From NCBI RefSeq assembly GCF_050003625.1, contig NC_134398.1:25637211-25701210 (forward strand): a DNA stretch of 64,000 nt, written 5' to 3'. Origin of the DNA: Haematobia irritans (taxonomy: Eukaryota > Arthropoda > Insecta > Diptera > Muscidae). Below are positions 1-12,700 of the stretch, one piece after another. The notes below the pieces were generated by a model. The model saw only the letters and a program-made list of their open reading frames with translations, made no database searches and was not told the origin of the DNA. Both the position numbers and the translations under genes were made by a program. Within the stretch, counting starts at the first letter, position 1; each line of letters begins with the position of its first letter.

Positions 1-747
1 GACTTTAAATAAATAATTTAATATGTTCTCATCTACTTGAAATTTATAGGGGACGAGAGGGGATGTCATAGAATTAATAAGTCGTACCTGATGTTTTGCT
101 TTTTGGACGGGGGGCGGGGTCCATCCTGTATCCGACTTTTTGATAAATGGGCCTAATTCCCTCGGTTCGCATTTAGACAAAGATCCACCACATTATTCTT
201 CGAAATTTGGTCGAGGAAGGAGGTCACTCCTTTTTTCTAGGTACAGTGAAAAATCTAAACAACTCCTATTTCCTTGAAATTTTACACTGGACGTGGGAGG
301 AGGTTATGAAAATCATATGGGTACCCATTTTTTATATTTGAATAACGAGGGGGTACCACCACCATGCACGGCTCTTTGAAAATTGGGCTTAAATTCTCTG
401 ATTTGCTTGAAATTTTCTGGAAAGTTTACAGAGCGGCCACTTGGCATAGATTCGCCATATTTCTCGATATTTGATCTGGCAAGAGGACTTATATTTTGTC
501 AATTTTTTTTTCTTATACTGAAACTACTAAACTTCTCCGAATTACTTGAAGTTTACAAAAGAACGTGGGAAAAGTTGTTAAACTAATACCTGATTTTGTG
601 ATATTTGGATGGGGAGGGAATCTCCCCCTTGCTTGACATTTTGCAACATGAAGTTCCTCAACTTTCTCGAAATTTTCAGAGATGGTTGAGGGTGGTCTCC
701 AGAAAACAATTCCACAGTTTTCTGTCAAATAAATTAGAAAGTGTAAA
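1..747. repeat. Degenerate GC-patch repeats related to the adjacent Helitron
   Basis: The same modules as in the 748-2822 element recur here in diverged form: GATATTTGG(A/T)CGGGGAGG with CCTCCCCTTTG, and ACTTGAAATTTACAGAG. This is probably part of a second, older copy into which the better preserved element inserted. It is cut by the window start. No coding potential was recognised. Confidence 0.6.
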
Positions 748-2822
748 TCTATATATATAAAATTCAATCTATGTTTGTTTATTTGTTTGTTTGTTTGTTT
801 GTATATTCCGAGTTGGCTCCGAAACGGCTGAACCGATTTACTTGAAAATTTCAGAGATCGTAGGGGGCGTTTATGTGGTGAAAATAGGGTACTTCATTTT
901 TTGACACCTGGTCGCGGAGGGGGGCCTCCCCTTTGTCGGACTTTTTGAAAATTGGACCAAAGTTGACCGATTTGGTTGAAATTTTCGTTGAAGATTGGGG
1001 TTAGCATCTAGACAAAGATCCGCTACTTTTTATTTCGATATTTGAAGGCGGAGGGGGCCCCCCCTTTGTTCGACTTTTTTTTTAAGTACAGTGAAAAAAC
1101 TAAAATTCTCTAAATTATCTGAGATTAACAGAGAACATGTGGTGAGGTTATGGAATTAATATGGGATACCCGATGATTTCATATGTGGATGGGGAGGGGG
1201 ACCTCCCCCTTGCCCTACTTTTTGAAACTTGGAACAAAATTATGCGATTTGCTTTAAATTTTCATTGAATGTTGGGGTTGCCATCTAGACAAAAATCCGC
1301 TACATTATTTTTCGATATTTGGTCGGGGAGGGGGACCACCCCTTTGCCCGAATTTTTTTTTTGAAAGTTCAAACAAAACTAAACTCCCCCGACTGAAATT
1401 TTACGGAAAAAATGGGTTATGAAATTTATATCAGGTTCCTGATTTTTTAGTAAAAATAAAAGGACATAGGGAGACATCCGCTTCTCTTAAGTACATACAG
1501 GGAAACAATTAAACTTTACCGAGTTACTTGAAATTTACAGAGGACTGGGGAGAGGTTACGATATTAATAGTTGATACCTGATTTTGTGATATTTGGACGG
1601 AAGAGAGGCCGCGCTTTAGGCTTATAATTTGCTTGACATTTTCTGGGACGTTTACAAAAGATTCGCTACATCACTTTTCGATATTTGGTCGGGGAGGAGG
1701 TCCTCCTCTAAAACTGCAAAAAAAAAAATCTTAAGTTTTCTTGAAATTTACAAAAGCAGTGGGAGAAGGTTATGAACGAAGAGGCAACCTTCCTTGCCCC
1801 ACACTTGAAGGAAAGTTTCAAGAATTTTCACGGAAGGTTAGGGGTGCTTTCACTACGGTGTTTGTCGATATTGTATCGGGGAAAGTGACGTAGAGAAAAA
1901 TTTAAACATCGCCGATCTACTTGAAATTTACAGGGAACGTGGGAGGAGGTGATTAAATTTATACATGATTTTTAAATTAGTATATGATTTTTCGATATCT
2001 GGTTGGGGAAGGGGAAAATTGAAATAAACTTTGTCGATTTACTTCGATAGAATTTATAGGGACCATTGAGTAGTTGCGAAATTAATAACGGGTACGTGAT
2101 AGTCCGATTTCAGATCGGAGTGGAGCGAAGGTGGGGAGAGGATTCCCTTTTGTCCGTTTTTTTTTTTGTTAAATTGAAAGTAGAGGGTTGTCCGTAAATG
2201 GGAACTCGGTACATAATTTTATGATTTTTGCACAGGCTTCTGCCAGACTTCTTTTTAGTAAAGAGAGGGTTCCCTTTTGTCCGCTTTTTTTCTTAAATTG
2301 AAAGTAGAGGTACATAATTTTATGATTTTTGCATAGGCTTCTGCCAGACTTCTTTTTAGTAAAGAACTTAAATTTACATGAAATTGGTAGCCAACGTAGA
2401 GGGTGCATAATTTTCCAACATTTTAGCAAATGTTAATGTGGTAAAATTTTTTACTACTTTTGCTTGTTCCGATTTATTGGATGAGAAACAGTAATTCTTT
2501 GTTTGTTATTATAATATAGTGCTTAATTTTAAGATATGTTGAGGAGAAGGACACCTTTCCTTGACAAACCACACTTAAAATTCACAAGAAATATAGAAGA
2601 TACTTGAATGCAGAACATTATTAAAAAAAATTGGAGGAAAGGGTACACCCTCTCCCGCCGTATTTGTACCTATAAACGAAAAATCAAGTAGTCCGATTTG
2701 TTTAAAAGAATTCAAATCTTTTCGAATTTGTTTTCAGCACGTAGAATATAGTTGACTAAGTTAAAGCAAAATGTTCCTCCAACGCTTCGGAAGGCGCAGC
2801 GAAGCGGGTCGGGTTACGCTAG
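748..2822 (+). mobile_element. Candidate non-autonomous Helitron, 2.07 kb
   Basis: It starts TCTATATATATAAAATTC and ends CTAG. It is flanked by A on the left and T on the right, the canonical Helitron insertion context. A hairpin with stem CGCTTCG (2783-2789) and CGAAGCG (2800-2806), loop of 10, sits 12 bases before the CTAG end, as expected for the rolling-circle terminator. The 5' region has a GTTT microsatellite, then the phrase GAAACGGCTGAACCGATTTA. The interior is a degenerate tandem repeat of about 135-144 bp carrying GGTCGGGGAGGGGGAC type GC patches in AT-rich DNA, plus a direct duplication of about 55 bp (2210-2265 and 2310-2366). There is no Rep/helicase ORF. Confidence 0.72.
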
Positions 2823-3109
2823 TATTCTAAAAAAATGAGTATAATAACTTTTTTTTTAAAATGTCGAATATATGTATATCCGAAAATGAAGTACCCTCTA
2901 TATTGCCTTTCAATTTCATATAAATTTAAATTTTTTAAAATGAGTCACTTCCCGTGCAAATATCAAAAAATGTATATATACGCATATTCGCTTTTTTTGA
3001 GATATAAAGGACACCTGAGTGGAAGCCATTGGGTGAAAAAGGAGTTCTTTTACCAAATTTTTGAAAATCGGGCAACACACATAAAATAAAATTGTGACCA
3101 AATTTTCTA
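2823..3109. other. AT-rich sequence without recognisable gene
   Basis: Nothing recognised apart from AT-rich low-complexity DNA between the Helitron end and the first 29-bp array. Confidence 0.5.
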
Positions 3110-5470
3110 CAGATATACAATTTTGACAAAACTTTCTATAGAAATAAAATATTTGCAAAATTTTCTATAAACATTTTGACAAAATGTTCTATAGAAATAA
3201 AATTTTGACAAAATTTTCTACGGAAATAAAATTTTGAAAATTTTCTAAAAAAAAATAAAATGTTGACTAAATTTTCTATAATAATAAAATTTTGACAAAA
3301 TTTTCTATAAAATAAAATTTTGACAAAATTTTCTATAGAACTAAAATGTTGACCAATTTTTCTGTAGAGTGGAAATTTTGACAAAATTTTGTGTAGAAAT
3401 ACAATTGACAAAATTTTCTATAGAAATAAAATCTTGAGAAAATTCTGCGAACAACAAATACATGGAGAGACGAATGAACTAGATCAAATTAGGAGGTGAT
3501 TCTTGCAAAATCTAAAATTTTCTGTTGAAATAAATTTTGACAAAATTTTCTGTAGAAATAAAATTTTGACAAGATTTCCCTTTGAAATAAAAGTTTGACA
3601 AAATGTTCTATAGAAATAAATTTTTGACAAAAAATTCCAAATAAGGTTTTTTAATTTGGTAGATTTTTGTTATCATTTGCTTCAAAATGTTGGTAGATTA
3701 TTTCTGACAGGACTAGCGCATTTTTTGGCAGATCAAAGTTATTATACCCTGACCCTATGATCACCTCAATTTTCTATAAAAATTTTGAAAATATGTTCTA
3801 TAGAAAAAAATTTTTTTAAACTTTTCTAAAGAAACAAAATATTGAAACTTTTCTAAGAAAATAAAATCTTGAAAATTTTCTACAAAAATATAATTTTGAC
3901 ATAATTTTCTATAAAAATAAAATTTTGACAAAATTTTCTACAGAAATAAAATTTTGGCAAACTAATTTCAAACTAAACGTTACCTTTCCATAAAAATAAA
4001 ATATTGGCAAAATTTTCTATAAAACTACAATTTTGACAAAATTTTCTATAAAAATAAAATTTTAACAAAATATTCTATAGAAATAAAATTTTGAAAAAAA
4101 AATTGTACAAAAAATTTTGCCAAAATTTTCTACAGAAACAAAATATTGAAACTTTTCTAAGAAAATAAAATCTTGAAAATTTTCTATAAAAATATAATTT
4201 TGACGCAAGTTTCTATAAAAATAAAATTTTGACAAAATTTTCTACAGAAAATAAAATTTTGACAAAATTTTCTAAAGTAATAAAATCTTTACAAAATTCT
4301 GGGAACAATAAATACATGGAGAGACGAATGGACACCAAGGGCTAGATCAAATTAGGAGGTAATTGTCTATAAAAATAAAATATTGGCAAATTTTCTATAA
4401 AAGTAAAATTTGGATAACATTTTCTATAGAAATAAAATTTTGACAAAATATTCTATAGAAATAAAATTTTGAAAAAAAAATCTATAGAAAAAAATTGACA
4501 AAATTTTCTACAGAAACGAAATATTGCAACTTTTCTAAGAAAATAAAATCTTGAAAATTTTCTATAAAAATATAATTTTGACGCAATTTTCTATAAAAAT
4601 AAAATTTTGACAAAATTTTCTAAAGTAATAAAATCTTTACAAAATTCTGGGAACAATAAATACATGGAGAGACGAATGGACACCAAGGGCTAGATCAAAT
4701 TAGGAGGTAATTGTCTATAAAAATAAAATATTGGCAAATTTTCTATAAAAGTAAAATTCGGACAACATTTTCTATAGAAATAAAACATTGACAAAATATT
4801 CTATAGAAATAAAATTTAAAAAAAAATCTATAGAAAAAAATTTTTGACAAAATTTTCTGCAGAAACAAAATATTGAAAATTTTCTACGAAAATAAAATCT
4901 TGAAAATTTTCTATAAAAATATAATTTTGACATATTTTTCTATAAAAATAAAATTTTGACAAAATTTTCTACAGAAATAAAATTTTGACAAAATTTTCTA
5001 AAGAAATAAAATCTTTACAAAATTCTGGGAACAATAAATACATGGAGAGACGAATGGACACCAAGGGCTAGATCAAATTAGGAGGTGATTCTTGCAAAAT
5101 GTACATTTCAAACTAAAAGGTACCTTTCTATAAAAATAACATATTGGCAAAATTGTCTATAAAACTATAATTTCCTATAGGAATAAAATTTTGACAAAAT
5201 TTTCAATAGAAATAAAATGTTGACAAAATTTTCAATAGAAATAAAATTTTGACAAAATTTTCAATAGAAATAAAATTTTGAAGAAAAAAATCTATAGAAA
5301 TAAAATTTTGACAAAATTTTCTGTAGAAATAAAATTTTGGAAAAATTTTCTATAGAAATTAAGTTTTGACAAAATTTTCTTTAGAAATAAGTTTTTGACA
5401 CAATTTTCTATAGAAATAAAATTTTGAAAATAAATTCTATAGAAATAAAATTTTGACAAAATTTTCTATT
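3110..5470 (-). repeat. 29-bp satellite array with higher-order units of about 348 bp
   Basis: Tandem 29-bp units made of AAAATTTTGACAAAATTTT overlapping TTTCTATAGAAA. Embedded is a non-unit cassette (GGGAACAATAAATACATGGA ... GGGCTAGATCAAATTAGGAG) at 4301, 4649 and 5027, with a diverged version near 3447. The spacings are 348 (12 x 29) and 378 (about 13 x 29), so cassette and units were amplified together. A non-array patch at 3640-3770 carries the GGTAGATTTTTG boundary motif and a family C-like ATTATACCCTGACC word. Confidence 0.9.
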
Positions 5471-6150
5471 CACTGTGCTCCGGCATTACTACAGCATCTC
5501 ATTTTCACTATTTGCCTCGATTTAAGCGCATATGAAATACAAGCCAGCAGGACCTCATAAATTAGTTAATGATTAAATGTTCACATTTTGCGGCCACACG
5601 ATACTAGCTTACAAAAGAGCAAAGCTAAATAAAATTGCACGTTCTTCTCTATGGGATACATTCGAACATGGATAATGTGGTTTAGTCATGGAATGTAAAG
5701 GAATTTCCTCAATGTAAGTGACTAAGGACATTGACTAACTATGCTATGTCTCTAATGAAGAAACTAAATCGTTTAAGTTCTCTATGCACGAAATATTAAG
5801 TCTGGTATAAGAGCACATGTGCATATTTTGTATATTGTCGTTGGATATTGTGATGACTAATCGATGATGACCACCAGTGGAAGTGAGGGCAAATTGAAGG
5901 GAAATAACATAAGTGGTAATGACACTAAATTCCATTGTATAGCTTTCATAATACACGAAAGAAATGTTAATATATTGTCGAAGACTATGTAACTTTAATT
6001 TTAGGATAGAAAATTTCTACAACATTAAAGGCAAATAATTTGAAAATAAATAAATTTAAAGAATATTTTGATTTTTTTTTTACTTCTTTTAAGTCGTACT
6101 TTTATCCACATTGTACTTAAAATAAAGATAATGATTTTTATTTTTAATTA
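5471..6150. other. Unique-looking sequence, no gene recognised
   Basis: It lacks the repeat families found around it. ORFs are short and show no recognisable domain. Confidence 0.4.
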
Positions 6151-6416
6151 ATTTCAGTTAAGATTGTGATAAAACTCCCACAATGTTCTGAAATATGGAT
6201 ATGCGGTTGGGTTAGGTTATGTGGCAGCCCGATGTATCAGGCTCACTTAGACTATTCAGTCCATTGTGATACCACATTGGTGAACTGCGATATACGGTTT
6301 ATCTCCCAAACCTATATCAATAATACTCCTTAAATGCTTAGTCTTACAAATTCAGTAGGGGTGGTTTAGGATATGATATATTTGGCCCCGCTTGACTTTC
6401 TACTGTACTTACTTGT
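6151..6416 (+). mobile_element. Family C element, end piece interrupted by a SINE
   Basis: GATTGTGATAAAACTCCCA, then TTTATCTCCCAAACCTATA and GGTTTAGGATATGATATA match 14510-14690. It ends in TTTACTTGTT-like sequence (TGTACTTACTTGTT) after a degraded hairpin. A truncated SINE sits inside at 6209-6289. Confidence 0.65.
6209..6289 (-). mobile_element. 5'-truncated tRNA-derived SINE (SINE1)
   Basis: Only the tail-proximal 80 bases are present (GTTATGTGGCAGCCCGATGT onward). It is flanked by ATATGCGGTT (6199-6208) and ATATACGGTT (6290-6299), a diverged 10-bp target duplication. Truncation at the tRNA end is what L1-type retroposition produces. Confidence 0.75.
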
Positions 6417-6920
6417 TCGTTTATGGTGCAAACAAATAAGACCCCAAAAAATCTTATCGAATTAAGCGAATCTCTCATTAAGGCCTCATTGATTACAAAA
6501 TGTGTTCAAATATATCTCTAATTGAGATCAACTTACATCTACGAAATGCATCTATGCATGGGCAAATCCTAAATGAGGAATTAATTCCCCGGTGTGAGTA
6601 TCAGCCATCACTTTTCGAAAAAGCATCCAAAGCATTACACATTAACTTCTGGGAAATTTATAGCTTACCATATAAATTCCGGATGGCACATGGAGTTTTT
6701 CTTGTCCATAGTAGATGGCTGATACTGTTTTTTCTTTTTTTTATTTCACTACAAATGGTTAGTTGAAACGGAAGGATTGCATGATTAAACGGAAAAATAA
6801 GGACATTGCTCTTAAAAAGAGCAAGGATTAAAGGGTGGCCTTTTTTAAATTAAAATTACAGCCAAAGATAGCCATAATTTAGTAGAATTTCGGATTCGAA
6901 TATTATTCCCATGGATAATG
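6417..6920. other. No recognisable gene or repeat
   Basis: An 88-codon ORF at 6500-6766 has no recognisable family and I do not call it a gene. Confidence 0.4.
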
Positions 6921-8776
6921 TTTTTTATACCCTCCATCATAGGATGGGGGTATATTAACTTTGTCATTCCGTTTGTAACACATCGAAATATTGCTCTAAG
7001 ACCCCATAAAGTATATATATTCTGGGTCGTGGTGAAATTCTGAGTCGATCTAAGTATGTCCGTCCGTCCGTCTGTTGAAATCACGCTAACTTCCGAACGA
7101 AACAAGCTATCGACTTGAAACTTGGCACAAGTAGTTGTTATCGATGTAGGTCGGATGGTATTGAAAATGGGCCATATCGGTCCACTTTTACGTATAGCCC
7201 CCATATAAAGGGACCCTCAGATTTGGCTTGTGGAGCCTCTAACAGAAGCATATTTCATCCGATCCGGCTGAAATTTGGTATATGGTGTTGGTATATGGTC
7301 TCTAACAACCATGCAAAAATTGGTCCACATCGGTCCATAATTATATATAGCCCCCATATAAACCGATCCCGAGATTTGGCTTGCGGAGCCTCAAAGAGAA
7401 GCAAATTTCATCCGATCCGGCTGAAATTTGGTACATGATGTTGGTATATGGTCTCTAACAATCATGCAGAAATTGGTCCACATCGGTCCATAATTATATA
7501 TAGACCCCATATAAACCGATCTCCAGATTTGGCTTGCGAAGCCTCAAAGAGAAGCAAATTGCATCCGATCCGGCTGAAATTTGGTACATGGAATTGGTAT
7601 ATGGTCTCTAACAACCGTGCAAAAATTGGTTCACATCGGTCCATAATTATATATAGCGCCCATATAAACCTATCACCAGAGTTGTGTTGCGGAGCCTCAA
7701 AGAGAAGCAAATTTCATCCGATCCACCTGAAATTTGGTACATGATATTGGTATATGGTCTCTAACAACCATGCAAAAATTGGTCCACATCGGTTCATAAT
7801 TATATATAGCCCCCATATAAACCGATCCCCAGATTTGGCTTGCGAAGTCTCCAAGAGAAGCAAATTTCATCCAATCCGGTTGTAATTTGGAACATGGTGC
7901 TAGTATATGATCTTTAACAACCGTGGCAGAATTGGTCCATATCGGTCCATAATTATATGTAGCCCCCATATAAAATGTTCTCCAGATTTGACATCCGGAG
8001 CCTCTTGGAGGAGCAAAATTCATCCGATCCGGTTCAAATTAGGAACGTGGTGTTAGTATATGGTCGCTAACAACCATACCAAAATTGGTCCAATCACACA
8101 AAAATTGGTCCAAATCGGTTCATAATCATGGTTGCCACTAGAGCCAAAAATAATCTACCAAAATTTTATTTCTAGAGAAAATTTTGTCAAAATTTTATTT
8201 CTAGAGAAAGTTTTGTTAAAATTTTATTCGGTTCATAATAAAATTTTCATCATTGTCAAAATTTTATTTCTATAGAAAATTTTGTCAAAATTTTATTTCT
8301 ATAGAAGATTTTGTTCAAATTTTATTCGGTTCATAATCACGGTTGCCACTCGAGCCAAAAATAATCTACCACGATTTTATTTCTATAGAAAATTTTGTTA
8401 AAATTTTATTTCTGTAGAAAATGTTGTCAAAATTTTCTTTCTATAGAAAATTTTGTCAAAGTTTTTATTTCTATAGAAAATTTTGTGAAAATTTTATTTC
8501 TGTAGAAAATTTTGTCAAAATTTTATGTCTACTTTGTCAAACTGAATTATATACGTATTGGATCGATCTTTTTTTATTTAATATATACCACGTGGACTTA
8601 CATCAATTTAGAAGATGGTGTTAGGAGGTTTTAAGATACCTTGCCATCGGCAAGCGTTACCGCAACTTAAGTAATTCGATTGTGGATGACAGTGTTTAGA
8701 AGAAGTTTCTACGCAATCCATGATGGAGGGTACATAAGCTTCGGCCTGGCCGAACTTACGGCCGTATATACTTGTT
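6921..8776 (+). mobile_element. Family A minisatellite element, copy 1
   Basis: The left end is TATACCCTCCATCATAGGAT, followed by GTCATTCCGTTTGTAACACA and GTCCGTCCGTCTGTTG. Then come about 6-7 monomers near 152-153 bp (GGTCTCTAACAACCATG at 7298, 7450, 7602). A block GGTTGCCACTAGAGCC leads into a 29-bp array (8156-8530). The right end holds ATCCATGATGGAGGGTAC (8716-8733), inverted relative to the left end, then the perfect hairpin TTCGGCC-T-GGCCGAA (8740-8754) and 22 bases ending CTTGTT. There is no enzyme ORF. The subterminal inverted repeats, 3' hairpin and minisatellite core resemble Helentron-associated (HINE/DINE-1-like) elements; that class assignment is inference. Confidence 0.75.
8156..8530 (+). 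repeat. 29-bp minisatellite core of family A copy 1
   Basis: About 12 units, with two embedded copies of a GGTTCATAATCA(C/T)GGTTGCCACT re-entry block, indicating local duplication of array plus flank. Confidence 0.85.
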
Positions 8777-9778
8777 TTTTTTTTTTAATTGTAAAAAAAT
8801 ATTTCACCAGGGAATAAAATATTTCAACTAATGTCCTCCACCCCTCCATTTCACACTTTATTGTCCAATGGCCAATATCCTGCTTACTGTGATTTATGAG
8901 AAATGACCTCAACGCTACACCAGCTAGGCATGAATGACTTGCGAACTGGTCAAAAATACCACAAACAACAAAATATGGTCCTTGTAAAAAAAAGCATCGA
9001 ACTTTGCCAGGTCATTAGTTTCACGATGACAGTCATAAAAATTATATACAAATTTCCTTCTTATCACATCCGTCCTTGGCGTTGCCAGACGGCGACCTAC
9101 CACACTAGTAGCTACAACATACAAAGCAAGAGGCTACAGGCTACATCCAATGAGATCAGACCAGACCAGACCACTTCCATCTTCTTGCATAAGCTTCATT
9201 CATAATTTACACGTTACCGGGAATGTATTTGACACGTTTTTACCACGAAATGCCAATGCAGGATACCAACACACACACACACTCACGCGCTCACATATAC
9301 TTTGTCCTTACTCCAACTCTGTGGTATTCAAAAAAGAAATATCTCTGAATGTGGTCAAGCCAATATTTTCGATATGTATGCTTATGTTTAGGTATGGGTG
9401 TGGGTGTATGTTTCCATGGGAAAATCACATCTCAAATCCAAAACATGAAAAATACAAAACTTATTTATTGACCACACTGGCCAACGCATGGACCAGATAT
9501 CTGAAGGGACGATCCAATATGGTAGTAGCCCACAGTGCAGCATATACGGAGAAAATGTCACCAAAATATTTCCAATTAAGAGGTTGTTTGATTTTGAAAA
9601 TTTTTTCAATTAATAAATTACTTTATAAAATTAATAAAATTAATTAATTTATAAAATTAATCAAGATAGAAATATTAAGTTAACTAAGTCAATAATAAAA
9701 CATTTTTAAATGTTTAGTTAAAAATTAATTCACACAATTAACTTTTATCAATCGAACTCAGAAGACTAAGACAGTTAA
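8777..9778. other. Unique-looking sequence, no gene called
   Basis: It contains a CA microsatellite near 9271-9290 and an AT-rich right part (9600-9778) of TTAATTAATT words. The longest ORF (9150-9647, 165 codons) runs through the CA repeat and the AT tail and matches no family I know. It may be intergenic or intronic DNA. Confidence 0.45.
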
Positions 9779-12700
9779 AAACAAGTAAGGAAAGTCTAAA
9801 GTCGGGCGGGGCCGACTATATTATACCCTGCACCACTTTGTAGATCTAAATTTTCGATACCATATCACATCCGTCAAATGTGTTGGGTGCTATATATAAA
9901 AGTTTGTCCCAAATACATACATTTAAATATCACTCGATCTGGACAGAATTTGATAGAGTTCTACAAAATCTATAGACTCAAAATTTAAGTCGGCTAATGC
10001 ACTAGGGTGGAACACAATGTTAGTAAAAATAAGTAAGAAAAGTCTAAAGTCGGGCGGGGCCGACTATATTATACCCTGCACCACTTTGTAGATCTAAATT
10101 TTCGATACCATATCACATCCGTCAAATGTGTTGGGGCTATATATAGGTTTGTCCCAAATACATACATTTAAATATCACTCGATCTGGAAGAATTTGATAG
10201 ACTTCGTCAAAATCTATAGACTCAAAATTTAAGTCGGCAAATGCACTAGGGTGGAACACAATGTTAGTAAAAAAATGTGGGAAACGTTTAAATCTGAAGC
10301 AATTTTAAGGAAACTTCGAAAATGTTTATTTATGATTTATCGCTCGATATATATGTATTAGAAGTTTAGGAAAATAAGAGTCATTTGTACAACTTTTCGA
10401 CTAAGCAGTGGCGATTTTACAATGAAAATGTTGGTATTTTGACCATTTTTGTCGAAATCAGAAAAACATATATATGGGAGCTATATCTAAATCTGAACCG
10501 ATTTCAACCAAATTTGCCACGCATAGCTATAATGCTAATTCTACTCCCTGTGCAAAATTTCAACTAAATCGGAGCAAAAAATTAGCCTCTATGGTCATAT
10601 GAGTGTAAATCGGGGGAAAGCTATATATGGGAGCTATATCTAACTCTGAACCAATTTCAACCAAATTTGGCACGCATAGCAACAATGCAAATTCTACTCC
10701 CTGTGCAAAATTTCAACTAAATCGGAGTTAAAAATTGGCCTCTGTGGTCATATGAGTTTAAATCGGCCGAAAGCTATATATTGGAGCTATATCTAAATCT
10801 GAACCGATTTCAACCAAATGTGGCACGCATAGCTATAATCCTAATTCTACTCCCTGTGCAAAATTTCAACTAAATCGGAGCAAAAAATTAGCCTCTGTGG
10901 TCATATGAGTGTAAATCGGGCGAAAGCTATATATGGGAGCTATATCTAAATCTGAACCGATTTCAACAAAATTTGGCACGCATAGCTACAATGCTAATTC
11001 TACTCCCAGTGCAAAATTTCAACCAAATTGGGGTAAAACTCTGGCTTCTGGGGCCATATAAGTCCATATCGGGCGAAATATATATATATATATATATATG
11101 GGAGCTATATCTAAATCTGAACCGATTTCTTCCAAAATCAATAGGGATCTATTCTGAGCCAAAACACATACTTGTGCCAAATTTGAAGTCGATTGGACTA
11201 AAATTGCGACCTAGACTTTGTTTACAAAAATGTGTTCACGGACAGACGGACAGACGGACATCGCTATATCGACTCAGGAGCCCACCCTTAGCATTTTTGC
11301 CAAAGACACCATGTGTCTATCTCGTCTCCTTCTGGGTGTTGCAAACATATGCACTAACTTATAATACCCTGTTCCACAGTGTGGAGCAGGGTATAAAAAT
11401 ATGGGAAACATTTAAATCTGAAGCAATTTTAAGGAATCTTCGCAAAAGTTTATTTATGATTTATCGCTCGATATATATGTATTAGAAGTTTAGGAAAATT
11501 AGAGTAATTTTTACAACTTTTCGACTAAGCAGTGGCGATTTTACAAGGAAAATATTGGTATTTTGACCATTTTGTCGAAATCAGAAAAACATATATATGG
11601 GAGCTATATCTAAATCTGAATCGATTTCAACCAAATTTGGCACGCATAGCTACAATGCTAAATCTACTCCCTGTGCAAAGTTTCAACCAAATTGGGCCAA
11701 AACTCTGGCTTTTAGGACCATATTAGTCCATATCGGGCGAAAGATATATATGGGAGCTATATCTAAATCTCAACCGATTTCAATCAAATTTTGCACATTT
11801 GATTATACGACTAAGTGTTATTTTTGTACAAAATTTCAAGCAAATCGGTACAAAACTCTGTCTGCTGGGTCCATATTAGTGCATATCGGGCGAAAGATAT
11901 ATATGGGAGCTATATCTAAATCTGAACCGATTTCTTCCAAAATCAATAGGGTTCTATTCTGACCCAAATTAGGAACATGTGCCAAATTTGTGGCGATTGG
12001 ACTTAAATTGCGACCTAGACTTTGATCACAAAAATGTGTTCACAGACGGACGGACGGACAGACGGACATGGTTATATCGACTCAGGGACTCACCCTGAGC
12101 ATTATTGCCAAAGACACCATGTGTCTATCTCGTATCCTTCTGGGTGTTACAAACATATGCACTAACTTATAATACCCTGTTCCACAGTGTGGCGCAGGGT
12201 ATAAAAATATGGGAAACATTTAAATCTGAAGCAATTTTAAGGAGACTTCGCAAAAGTTTATTTATGATTTATCGCTCGATATATATGTATTAGCAATTTA
12301 GGAAAATTAGAGTCATTTTTATAACTTTTCGACTAAGCAGTGGCGACTTAACAAGGAAAATTTTGGTATTTTGACCATTTTTGTCGAAATCAGAAAAACA
12401 TATATATGGGAGCTATATCTAAATCTGAACCGATTTCAATCAAATTCGGCACACATGACTATATTACTAATTTTACTCCTAGTGAAAAATTTCAACCAAA
12501 TTGGGCCAAAACTCTGGCTTCTGGGGCCATATAAGTCCATATCGGGCGAAAAATATATATGGAAGCTATATCTAAATCTGAACCGATTTCAATCAAATTT
12601 GGCACATATGACTATACTACCAATTGTACTCCTAGTGCAAAATGTCAACCAAATTCGGCCAAAAATCTGGCTTCTGGGGCCATATAAGTCCATATCGGGC

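Noticed and set aside
9150..9647. 165-codon ORF as a gene
   Set aside because: It crosses a CA microsatellite and an AT-rich tail, shows no domain or codon pattern I recognise, and has a competing ORF on the other strand.
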